From positions 4,254,656 to 4,305,858 of the forward strand of contig NZ_WHOY01000031.1 of NCBI RefSeq assembly GCF_009765445.1: a stretch of DNA of 51,203 nt. The letters run 5' to 3'. The stretch comes from Pantoea sp. BAV 3049 (GTDB lineage Bacteria > Pseudomonadota > Gammaproteobacteria > Enterobacterales > Enterobacteriaceae). Under the pieces are notes generated by a model that saw only the letters and a list, made by a program, of their open reading frames with translations, did not search any database and was not told the origin of the DNA. Shown here piece by piece: positions 7,300 through 15,500 of the stretch. Both the position numbers and the translations under genes were made by a program. Position 1 is the first letter of the stretch; every line of letters begins with the position of its first letter.

Positions 7300-8221
7300 T
7301 CACATGCATACCGGACTGGCGAGCAGTGCGCAGCCGGTCCACTGAATGACGCGAAGCGTCATGGAGGCGCCAGCTGAAGGTGAATATAGCTCAGTGAGAG
7401 ACTGGCGCCGTAGCCCGGCGCAGCCGGTTACCGTTTTGATAGGTTCTGCCAATCCATCCCTTCGCCCTGTCAGACCAAAACCCGCTAAAAGCGTTACAGA
7501 AGCTTGTGTGCGCCGTCGGAGTGATTCCGGCATAGCCGGAATGTATCTCCGCGTTAGCGGGCCGTAAGGGCCGCTTACGGGCGTGTTACTCAATACTTCC
7601 AGCGAAACGACTCACAGCGACTCAAAACCCTAGTTACAACATCCAGCATTAAAAGCGATGTTGTTCCGGCCCTTAGGGCCGGGGCGGCCTCGCTTTTCAG
7701 TGGTGGGGAGGGGCTGTGAGGTTTCAGACTGGCACTGTTGGTGCTCTTGGGAAATATTTCGTATGTTGTAACTATGGTTGGGGCCCGTCGCGTAGCGATG
7801 GGAGCTACTTAAGGAAGGTAGTTACCGAACCGGCGCGGACGTAGTCCGCTGCAAGGGCGGACATTATCCTCGTTTTCCACAGGAAAGCGGGACTGAATAA
7901 GATTCATTTTTTAATTGAATGTTTAAAAAGGGCAAAAGCGCGTAAGCGTTCGTTGGTCATAAAGAGCATAGAACTCCCAAAAGATTAAGAAAAACTTGCG
8001 AGTAATACTCTCTGTCATTGCGGGTAAAAAGCTCTCTATGTTTGCGGATATTTGTGCATAACCATAAGGACATGACCAATTTGCATCATCACGGTGATTT
8101 TAGCCTGTAATAAGTGTAGTAACGGCAGGCTTTACTGATGACTTTTTAGCCTGTTTTTAAACGCGGGGAAGCACGAAAACCGCCAGCGGCGGTAGAGGGA
8201 AAATATGGAGTGAGTGTTAAG
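7300..8221. other. oriR: Origin-side non-coding region (oriR and palindrome cluster)
   Basis: This region downstream of repA has no credible gene over about 900 bp. In RepFIIA plasmids the replication origin lies just after the repA stop codon and RepA acts in cis there. The part next to repA (about 7,870-8,220) is AT-richer and holds a DnaA box. The distal part (7,320-7,860) is packed with short tight-loop hairpins, for example ATGACGC-GAA-GCGTCAT, ATTCCGGC-ATA-GCCGGAAT, CCGGCCC-TTA-GGGCCGG and GCGGAC-GTA-GTCCGC. These could serve in primosome loading, replication-fork arrest or transcription termination. Exact origin borders are not visible. Confidence 0.65.
8053..8061 (-). promoter_or_regulatory. 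DnaA box in oriR
   Basis: The minus strand reads TTATGCACA, an exact match to the DnaA-box consensus TTATNCACA. It lies about 160 bp downstream of the repA stop codon, the position of the DnaA box in RepFIIA origins such as R1. Confidence 0.75.
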
Positions 8222-9175
8222 TTAGCCTGGTGGCTCAGCGTCAAAATTGAGCTTGATCTGGCGCAGGTAATGGTAGACCAGCAACTCGAAATCATCCGGC
8301 GCCATGCCTGAGACCTCCGGCCGTGTGTTGATCAACCAGGCAGCAATCTGGAACTGCCGGTCATCAAGCTGGCTAGCGCGCGCAATTCTGGAAAGACGCT
8401 TCTGTTCTATCGCTTTCTCGCGGCGAACCTTCAGGGCCTGTGCCACTTTCTCGTCAGAGAAGCGCTGTCGGGCCGCTTTTACGGACATCACTTCACCAGG
8501 GGCAAGAATCCCCTCGGCCATCGCGAGCAAACGTTCATCACGCTCTTTATACAGCAGGTCGAGATTGACCTGGAGAAGCTTAAAGAACTGCTCTGTTAAA
8601 GTGACATGCCGTGGGAGGTATGTTTTTGTGTACGGGTCCAGGCGGCGCATGTACGGCTCGATAAGGCCGTAATTTTCTAAGAGATCGAGTGCGCGGCAAA
8701 TGCGGGAAGGCGTGACCTCTTCACCTGGTATTACCTCACCCCGGGAGTCTTTTGGGCTTAACGCCTTGCATATCTGTGAACTGTTGAGGGCGACGTTAAA
8801 GGTGGCAATGTCGCAGCCGCTAACCAGCAGAACAGCCATCGCATCAAGAAGATGCTGGCGTTCCTGGCGGAAATCGCGCTCACGGCCAGCATTCGTGCGC
8901 ATATGCACGAAATACGGATGCCGCGAGAAACGGCGTTTCTGGGCGCGATGATACCCGTCCCGAAGTACTTTTGGGAGCTGGTTAAAGGTGGCAGGTCGAA
9001 GATATTTAGGATCAGCACACTTACACGCCGTCGAGTGTGTTCCGCGACGACGGCGTGTACGCTTCGGAGAAACAACAGCAGAATCGCGTGCTTCACGCAG
9101 ATTCACTGAATCGTATTCCGACCAGTCGAAATAGGTAGTATCGGAGGACGTTCCGCTATTCAAACCCGCCCGCAC
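8222..9175 (-). CDS. repA: RepFIIA-family replication initiation protein RepA
   Basis: This 317-aa initiator would bind oriR in cis and start replication with host DnaA and DNA polymerase III. The central block SRICRALDLLENYGLIEPY followed by YLPRHVTLTEQFF aligns with the R1 RepA winged-helix core (TRATRALTFLAELGLI and YIPTDITFT). The C-terminus is Arg/Lys-rich and helical. It starts with GTG at 9175 inside the end of the tap reading frame, the arrangement by which Tap translation opens the repA start in IncFII plasmids. It is longer than R1 RepA (285 aa) and divergent in its first 110 residues, so it belongs to a non-classical FII subgroup. Confidence 0.88.
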   Translation of the reverse strand: MRAGLNSGTSSDTTYFDWSEYDSVNLREARDSAVVSPKRTRRRRGTHSTACKCADPKYLRPATFNQLPKVLRDGYHRAQKRRFSRHPYFVHMRTNAGRERDFRQERQHLLDAMAVLLVSGCDIATFNVALNSSQICKALSPKDSRGEVIPGEEVTPSRICRALDLLENYGLIEPYMRRLDPYTKTYLPRHVTLTEQFFKLLQVNLDLLYKERDERLLAMAEGILAPGEVMSVKAARQRFSDEKVAQALKVRREKAIEQKRLSRIARASQLDDRQFQIAAWLINTRPEVSGMAPDDFELLVYHYLRQIKLNFDAEPPG

Positions 9176-9233
9176 TTATGTTGCACGGAAGGAGCAAATG
9201 GCGCAGAAACAAGTATTGAACTTTTCTGAGCAT
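9156..9233 (-). CDS. tap: Tap leader peptide for repA
   Basis: This 25-codon reading frame (starts MLRKVQYLFL, contains LLLPCNISAG) overlaps the repA GTG start by 20 nt and ends in TAG at 9156-9158. Size, sequence flavour and overlap match Tap (RepA6) of IncFII plasmids. There, leader translation and reinitiation are needed for RepA synthesis, and CopA antisense RNA blocks the leader. Its ATG overlaps the plus-strand CopA promoter region. Confidence 0.85.
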   Translation of the reverse strand: MLRKVQYLFLRHLLLPCNISAGGFE

Positions 9234-9244
9234 AAAACTATACT
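9216..9244 (+). promoter_or_regulatory. CopA promoter
   Basis: TTGAAC at 9216-9221 and TATACT at 9239-9244 are separated by 17 nt, a near-consensus sigma-70 promoter on the plus strand. It points into the CopA hairpin region, with transcription expected from about 9251. Confidence 0.8.
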
Positions 9245-9250
9245 CCCTGC

Positions 9251-9335
9251 ATAGAGCAACAGCTTCTATACAGTTTAGGTAAGCCCCGGTAATCTTCTTC
9301 GTCGCCAAACATTGAAAGATTATCGGGGTTTTGTC
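9251..9335 (+). ncRNA. copA: CopA antisense RNA controlling repA
   Basis: An RNA of about 85-90 nt is predicted from the promoter at 9216-9244 to a strong terminator hairpin. The stem is 9284-9296 paired with 9316-9328 (13 bp, one G-U pair), followed by TTTTG. The loop carries GTCGCCAAAC, containing the UUGGCG-type kissing motif on the target strand. In RepFIIA plasmids CopA binds the repA leader (CopT), blocks Tap translation and thus sets copy number and incompatibility. The RNA lies opposite the repA leader upstream of tap, as in R1. The 3' end is approximate. Confidence 0.85.
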
Positions 9336-9476
9336 TTTTCTGGTCCCGGGTAGACACCTCATCAGAACCAGTTCCCTGCCACCTTACGGCGTGGCCAGCC
9401 ATCAAAATTCTTTAAACGATCAGTAATCTAGCACTACGTGCCCACTCAAGCAAGAATGTCAGCCCATAACGCCAGT

Positions 9477-9713
9477 TTAACTGGCTTTGTCGATTAAACG
9501 GCTAAACAGTTCTGCCTGACTCAGACCGCTTTCTGCACACATTTCCTGAAATTTGCTCTTGAGCTCTTTAGGCACAAGGATCTTAATTTCTTTGTGCGTT
9601 TCACGTTTCCGCGCAACAAAACTTTGTTGTCGCTCAGAAGCACTCAGCGGATGGCCTTTGCGGTACGCACGTTTTTCTTTCGATGAGGAAACTGCATTTC
9701 CAGGCTGCGACAT
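9477..9713 (-). CDS. copB: CopB (RepA2) replication regulator
   Basis: This 78-aa basic protein matches the CopB pattern: it begins MSQPGNAVSSS, continues KRAYRKGHPLSASERQ and FVARKRETHKEIKI, and ends LSQAELFSRLIDKAS. CopB represses the secondary repA promoter in RepFIIA plasmids. The ATG at 9713 follows GAGGAGG; an upstream in-frame start at 9734 would add seven residues not seen in the family. It is transcribed in the same direction as repA, with the copA/copT region between them. Confidence 0.92.
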   Translation of the reverse strand: MSQPGNAVSSSKEKRAYRKGHPLSASERQQSFVARKRETHKEIKILVPKELKSKFQEMCAESGLSQAELFSRLIDKAS

Positions 9714-9843
9714 CTCTGCCTCCTCAAGGATCAAATCTGGATCTTTGCAGAGAATACTACAGATTCCTGAAATCAGCGACTTACTTTATGAACGTAACCT
9801 GTGTTGGCGCACGGTTTACGTTTCAGGATCGTTTATTGAAATG

Positions 9844-10413
9844 TCAGTACGTCTGTTTCCAGTCCGTTCCCTGTGCCCAGCGGGATGTCCAGTGGTTCAG
9901 GTAGCGGCGGGCTAAGACTGGGTCATCCCAGACGACAAGCACGTTCTCCGAGTTCGAACGGTCTGCAGCCCGGCTGAAGTTAAATGAGCCGACCTCAGTG
10001 TTGCGGCCGTCGGCAACGATCACTTTGTCATGGAGAATTTTGTAAGCACTGACGGTACGAACCGGAATGCCGGCACCGGCCAGAAGGTTCATGGCAGCTT
10101 TACTGGCGTTGTTGTTCTTTCCGGTATTGGCTTTCCAGTCCAGAACCACGGCCACATCCACACCCCGGCGTTTTGCTGTGACAAGCGCCCTGACCACCTC
10201 CGGAGAGGTGAAGGAGTAGCCCATCAGGCGGATATCCTGCTGTGCTGAGTCAATGGTCTTAAGGACCAGCTGCAGCGCCGTTCCTTCCGGAGAAAAACCC
10301 GCCTCGATACTGGCGGCACAAACTACCGGCACGGGCGCTGAAAGCGCCAGACTGAGCAGGCCGGGCAGACACCATCTGCGGGCATTACGGGTTATTCGCA
10401 TTGCGATCCTCAT
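9844..10413 (-). CDS. nuc: Nuc-like periplasmic nuclease of the phospholipase D family
   Basis: This 189-aa protein has a signal peptide (basic N-terminus, then LPGLLSLALSAPVPVVCAA). It carries one HKD motif, HDKVIVADGR, followed by GSFNFSRAA. That fits the dimeric EDTA-resistant endonuclease Nuc of pKM101, which acts in the periplasm. A PLD-type gene between finO and copB is common in IncFII plasmids. Its ATG overlaps the stop codon of the upstream membrane-protein gene (TAATG), implying translational coupling. An internal ATG at codon 5 is an alternative start. Role in transfer or stability is unknown. Confidence 0.85.
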   Translation of the reverse strand: MRIAMRITRNARRWCLPGLLSLALSAPVPVVCAASIEAGFSPEGTALQLVLKTIDSAQQDIRLMGYSFTSPEVVRALVTAKRRGVDVAVVLDWKANTGKNNNASKAAMNLLAGAGIPVRTVSAYKILHDKVIVADGRNTEVGSFNFSRAADRSNSENVLVVWDDPVLARRYLNHWTSRWAQGTDWKQTY

Positions 10414-10649
10414 TACATGCCATCCATTAAATGCGGGGAAAATATCTGCACTTCACCAGGCCGCAGCCAGAGGCTCAAAGCCAGCTCCTCCATCAACACC
10501 AGCGTAACGACGACGAATGTCCACATTCGATGATCGCGCTTCAGGAGACGACTGAAAAATAGTGCACTGACTATCAAAATGCCGACGGTTACCCAGGGGA
10601 CGAGCTGATTGATAAGCATTGCATCGCTGCTGCATTCAAAACATGCCAT
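10413..10649 (-). CDS. Small two-helix membrane protein
   Basis: This 78-aa protein has two predicted membrane helices: LVPWVTVGILIVSALFFS and, after a basic loop (RLLKRDHR), MWTFVVVTLVLMEELALSL. Two cysteines occur at the N-terminus (CFEC). It is coupled to the nuc-like gene by a 1-nt overlap. Function is unknown; it may assist or accompany the nuclease. Confidence 0.6.
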   Translation of the reverse strand: MACFECSSDAMLINQLVPWVTVGILIVSALFFSRLLKRDHRMWTFVVVTLVLMEELALSLWLRPGEVQIFSPHLMDGM

Positions 10650-10921
10650 ATGATTTCATCTTCTCTGAATTAATTAAGAAACGCCGGATGCGGGAAAAAC
10701 TCGCTTTTACCCGCATCCGGGGTTGGCCAACCGAACAGCGTGAGGGCGGCAGGACAGGGGCACGTTGACCAGGCAAACGCGCAGGTCAGCATACCCAGCG
10801 ATGCCGGGACCAGTGTTCAGTCTGGCTGGATTAAGGTTGACGCTGACCGGGGTCAGCGGAGCCCGTCGCAACGACGTGCGTCACTGGGCAGCGGCCAGGA
10901 AGACCACCACCAGGGTGAAAA
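10650..10921. other. Intergenic stretch with an 11-bp hairpin
   Basis: This stretch between the DsbA-like gene and the small membrane-protein gene has no gene I can support. A perfect 11-bp stem (CCGGATGCGGG at 10684-10694 with CCCGCATCCGG at 10710-10720) lacks a T-tract. Short minus-strand frames with hydrophobic runs exist, such as one ending FTLVVVFLAAAQ just after the DsbA-like gene, and could be remnants of a lost membrane protein such as traX. Confidence 0.4.
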
Positions 10922-11719
10922 TCAGCGAATACCGCCCGCCGCTTTCTGAATAGCGGCGTTCAGGGTGTCGCCGTCAGTGAAGCCAGGGATAACGGTCACA
11001 TTGTCTGTGCTGGCACCGCTGGACGGCATGACCACCAGGGCCGGTGTTCCGCCAAAACCCAGCTGCTGTGCCAGTGCACCGATACCCTCGAGGGTACCCT
11101 GAACATCCGGCGCGGTTTTCACATCTGACTTCACGGCTTTTGCAGCCGTGCTGATATCAGCATCCGTCAGCTTGCCCTCATTATGCCCGGTGGCATAGAC
11201 CGCATTATGGTACTGCAGATAAGCCTCACTGCCCTTTTGCTGGTAAATCTGCAGGCCGGTTTTAGCGGCCGTCAGCGACGCCGGCCAGCGGCTTCCGAAG
11301 ATAGGGAGTTCCTTGAACACAAAGCGTACGCCCGGGTTGGCCTTAATCACTTTCTCCAGCGCCGGTGCCAGGCGGGCACAGTAGATGCACTGGTAATCGA
11401 AGAATTCGACGACCGTCACTTTCGCATCGGCGGGGCCATATGATGGCGTGCCTTTATCGTTCAGCAGCGCGGCCTGATGCTGAATCACGGCCGCCGTCAT
11501 CGCCTGCTGCTGCTTTTCCTGCTGCTGTGCCTGCAGTTTCTGACTAACCTCAACCAGCACTTCAGGATGAGCCAGCAGGTAGTCTTTCGCGATTTCACCA
11601 ATGCGGGCCTCCTGCTCCGGACTAAAGACAGGTGTGGCTTTCTCCGCCGCATTTGCCATACCGGACAACAGAGCGCTGGTCATCAGCACCGCCAGTGCGG
11701 TGCGCTTTACTGTTAACAT
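10922..11719 (-). CDS. DsbA/Com1-type thiol:disulfide oxidoreductase
   Basis: This roughly 265-aa periplasmic protein has a signal peptide (KRTALAVLMTSALLSGMANA), a Gln-rich helical linker, and a thioredoxin fold with active site CIYC within VVEFFDYQCIYCARLAPAL. The cis-Pro loop is seen as FGGTPALVV. It would oxidise or isomerise disulfides, plausibly in Cys-rich Tra proteins such as TraN, TraU and TraH. The ATG at 11719 follows AAAGGAAC and is preferred over 11740, which lies inside finO. It is adjacent to finO; F has no equivalent here. Confidence 0.85.
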   Translation of the reverse strand: MLTVKRTALAVLMTSALLSGMANAAEKATPVFSPEQEARIGEIAKDYLLAHPEVLVEVSQKLQAQQQEKQQQAMTAAVIQHQAALLNDKGTPSYGPADAKVTVVEFFDYQCIYCARLAPALEKVIKANPGVRFVFKELPIFGSRWPASLTAAKTGLQIYQQKGSEAYLQYHNAVYATGHNEGKLTDADISTAAKAVKSDVKTAPDVQGTLEGIGALAQQLGFGGTPALVVMPSSGASTDNVTVIPGFTDGDTLNAAIQKAAGGIR

Positions 11720-11720
11720 T

Positions 11721-12403
11721 TTAATGTTCCTTTTTTTCATCTTTGGTGGCGGCCTTCACCGCCTGTTTCTTCAGTTTGTCTGCCTGCACCCGCGCCAGCT
11801 TCAGCCTGGCGGCCGCTTCACGCTCCGGAGGGACGAGAGAGTCCACAGAACCATCCGCGTTGTAGCATGCGACCCCGACGGTCAGGCTGCTCAGATACGT
11901 TTCCGTCCGCGTCAGCGTTTTCAGACAGCGGCGGAGCACCTTATGCGACAGCGGCAATGTTCGCTGCGCAGCATCAGCAAAGAGCTGTTCCCTTACCCCG
12001 ATGGCCAGCGGACGCAGCTGACCGCCAGTGAACAGGCCCGGCCAGTGTGTACTCAGCGTCTGCACGGCGTCCGCCGGGCGCATCAGCCGTGGAGAACGAC
12101 CAGGTCGCTGCTGCTTCTTCGGGGATGGGGGGATCACCGCCACCACCTTTTTGGGTGGAGGCGCAGGCTGCTTTTTTTCTTTGGCTTTTTTGCTTGCCCG
12201 TTGCCCGGCTGAGGCATCCGGGGAGCGGGCGGTCTGTCATCCGGCAGCGGCTTTTTATTGCGTTTTGGCCCGGTGTTCACCACCACCGTTTTCCGTCGGG
12301 AGACCGTGATGTCCACCTCCGCCTCGCTGGCAGGCGCGGACGTGTCTGCTGACGGGGCCTTACGCTTCAGGCTCAGGAGCGGACGGGTTTTGTCATCATT
12401 CAT
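11721..12403 (-). pseudogene. finO: finO, frameshifted fertility-inhibition RNA chaperone
   Basis: The N-terminal frame (12403 to 12134) begins MNDDKTRPLLSLKRKAP, like FinO, and runs into TGA after an A-rich stretch. The FinO/ProQ core continues in another frame to 11721 (HWPGLFTGGQLRPLAIGV, PLSHKVLRRCLKTLTR). Adding one A to the A7 tract (T7 on the plus strand at 12172-12178), or to the neighbouring A6 tract, restores a single frame of about 227 codons. FinO protects FinP antisense RNA and aids its pairing with traJ mRNA to repress transfer. Loss would derepress conjugation if a FinP/TraJ circuit existed. A homopolymer sequencing error or slippage is possible. Confidence 0.85.
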
Positions 12404-12505
12404 AGGCTGACTCGAATAGTGTGTTGATAGCTCGGGAGTAATTGTTATGTGAAGTATTCCACAGGACCGGTGCTGGCGGCATTGATATTGCGCGACAGAT
12501 GCCGG

Positions 12506-15500
12506 TTACTCACCAATTTCCTTCTCTTTCACTATCTCGCGCTCAACCCGGTGAAGCTGGTCGGTCACGCTCTCTCGCTGCCGCGCCTGCTGTGTGGCCT
12601 GACTTAACCCGGCCTGCTCCTGTTGCCGGGATTGTTCAGCCTCACGCTGCAGCGCACGGGATTCAGCGCGCTCCGCCTGCTGCAGGGCATCCGGACGTTC
12701 GGCATCACCAGGTAAATGCGGGACAGCCTCCGCCTGCTGCTGGCGTCGGGCTTCTTCAGCCAGCGCCTTCGCCATCCGCTGCTCTTCCGGCGTTTTGAGG
12801 CTGACCGGGTCCGGCGTGTCGGCCGGGTTACTTTCCGTGTGGCGGGAAATGTCGGCACTGTCCGGCATAGCCAGCCCACCACTCAGTCGCTTCATAATGG
12901 CATCGGTAGGGGATTCACCACTGACGACCACAATACCGTCGCCAGGATGCTGCTGCCCCAACTGGCGGGCCTCTGCCAGGTCCGTGGCCTGACGGGTCAG
13001 GCCGGTTTCGCTTTGCCGGAATATCACCAGTGTGGCATCTTTACTGCCGAGCAGGCGCGGGTTATCACTGAGGCCCCGCAGACGACCGTCGCTGTCGAGC
13101 TGCACCTCCCGCAGCAAAACCGCCCGCTGCACGCCGCTGGCATCATGCACCGGCAACGCCACATGCGGCGCCGGATATTTCCGGCTGCCGTGGATAAAGC
13201 GGGCCTCACCCGCCTCCGGCAGCTGCGTTGCCAGCGCACGCCCCAGGGCGCTGTCAGACAACGGCGTGGCCTTTTCCCATAGCTGTTGTGCGGTCGCAGC
13301 CTGACGGTCATCGTCGGCCAGCAACACATCGTGGGCCGTCTGCCGCTCTGCAGGCTGAGAGACCTTCTTCAGCCACTTACCCAGATTGTCGGTATAGACC
13401 TGCACATGCACTTTTACACGCGACAGGCCGACATACGCATCTCGCAGGGAGGCCAGCGCCTGGCGCCCACCGTCCACGCCGGCAAGCACGATGACATACA
13501 ATGCGCTGGCTCCCTGAGCCTTGTGCGCTGTTCCGGCATAGCCGTAGTCCAGATGACGGTCAGCCAGGTCGGCGTTCGGGTTCAGGATGCGGGTCTCCTC
13601 CCCCTGAGTCAGCTGCAGCTCGCCGTCTTTTGTCACGCCGGTGACGGTCCAGTTGCTGTTCGCTTCACGTCCGCGTTCGCGGTCAGAACGGGAGAAACTG
13701 ACCTTCTCCCCGACCGATACAGCAATCTCACGGGGTTTAAACACCGCGATATCCCGCAGACTGCTCTCAAAGGCCGACAGCGCCTGCGCCTGACCGGTGT
13801 CATCAATCAGTTCGACATAACCGTTCTGTTTGCTGTCCTGCCCGGCGCGAATGGTGTAGTAACGGTCGTTAATCAGCGCAATATTGCCGTGCTGCGCCAT
13901 CATTCCCGCCACCGACTTCAGCCTGTCGGTCTGCGTTTTCACCCGTTCCAGCACGGTAATGCTCACTTCACGGCCGAGCTCACCGCGCTCCTGCAGCTGA
14001 GCGTGGATGGCGGTATTGATGGCGTTTTTGTCGGCGTTGGTCTGGGTGACAATCAGCGTACTGTCTCTCGCCTCCGGGGTACGACCGGTAAAGTCATCGA
14101 CGATGGCCTGTATCACCCGGTCCCCCTGCTCTTCCTTCTGTTCTTTCGTCTGGGGGATGGCCACCACGGATTGCCCCGGTGACCAGCGGCCCGGCGTTCT
14201 CGGCACCGTGTCCGGCGTCACGCTGCGGATGGTGTCCAGTGCCGCCGGGACCTGGCGGGCAATGACCGATTCGATCGCCGGTTTCAGCGCCGGACTCTGA
14301 CGCACAATGTCCTGCATGATGGCGGTATCTAACGGACTACGCTCCTGCAGCAGGGTGAACGGTGCGCCGTTATCCACCGGCAGCAGCTGGTCCCGGTCAC
14401 CGCTCAGCACCGCACGACCACCACCGGCGGCGATATGGCTCATCGCATCGGCCATATCCCGGTTGCCCACCATCGAGCTCTCGTCCACAAGGAACAGGGT
14501 CTTACTGAAATCGGGCTTCTCTCCGCCCTGAATGCGGCGCTCCATATCCATCAGAAAGCTCGCCAGCGTCTGCGCTTTGACGCCGACATCAGCCATCTCA
14601 CCCACCGCCCGGTGGGTCGGGGCCAGCCCGACAACATCAGGACGCTGGTCTGCCGGCAGCGTATCAAGGGCCGCCAGTACGGTTTTCAGCTGGGTGGTTT
14701 TCCCCACCCCGGCGTAGCCCTGTATGCCGGTGAAACGGTCAGTGCTCTCCAGTATCAGGCCGGAGGCCTGCTGCTGCCCGGCCGTCAGCCCGGCGAATAA
14801 CGCCGGGTCGGCGTGGCTCAGGAGTGGCGCCTGCGTGTCCAGCCCCTCCACCACCAGACGAATGACGCGCTTCTCCGCCTCATAGCTCGCGGCCGTCACA
14901 TACAGCTGCTGTGCGATGCCTTTCGGTCCGGGCACCGGGATAATTTCCCCGGTCTGCACCTGTCGGGCCAGCTCCTGGTCCACATCCCCCTGACGCAGGG
15001 AGGGGTGCAGCGGCAGAGCATTTGCCAGTACATCAGGTCGGCTGAATACCACTTCACTCCCCTGGGTCAGCGTCACCGCCTGACGCACCGCTTTCTCTGC
15101 CGGCGACATCAGCGCATCCTGCGCCGCCGACAGCGCGTCAGCCAGTTCACCGTTCTGCGGATTCACCTGCGCCAGCGCGGTCCGGTACAGCGGTGAACGG
15201 GACAGGCGTCGCCCGGCCTCATCGTTCGCCAGCGGGGTATACAGCTGTATGTGTTCGCCGCTGCGGGCCAGGGTATTGAGCATCGTCGCCCCGGTATCCC
15301 GGCCGGATACTGCCGCCAGCACCGTGCCCTGCTCACTGACGCGCTTTCCCGGTGAGGTGACGTAGCCGTATCCGGCCTTCAGCGGTTCGTCGGTACGAAT
15401 CACGCGCTTCTGTCCGTCCTGCTCCACCACCAGGCTGTTCTTTCGCACGGCAGTGACCGTGACACTGTCACCGGCTCGCTGTTTTCCCTGTCGCGCCAGC

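Noticed and set aside
10740..10953. Short plus-strand frames downstream of the DsbA-like gene
   Set aside because: Start codons lack ribosome-binding sites and both frames are low-complexity translations of a GC-rich spacer.
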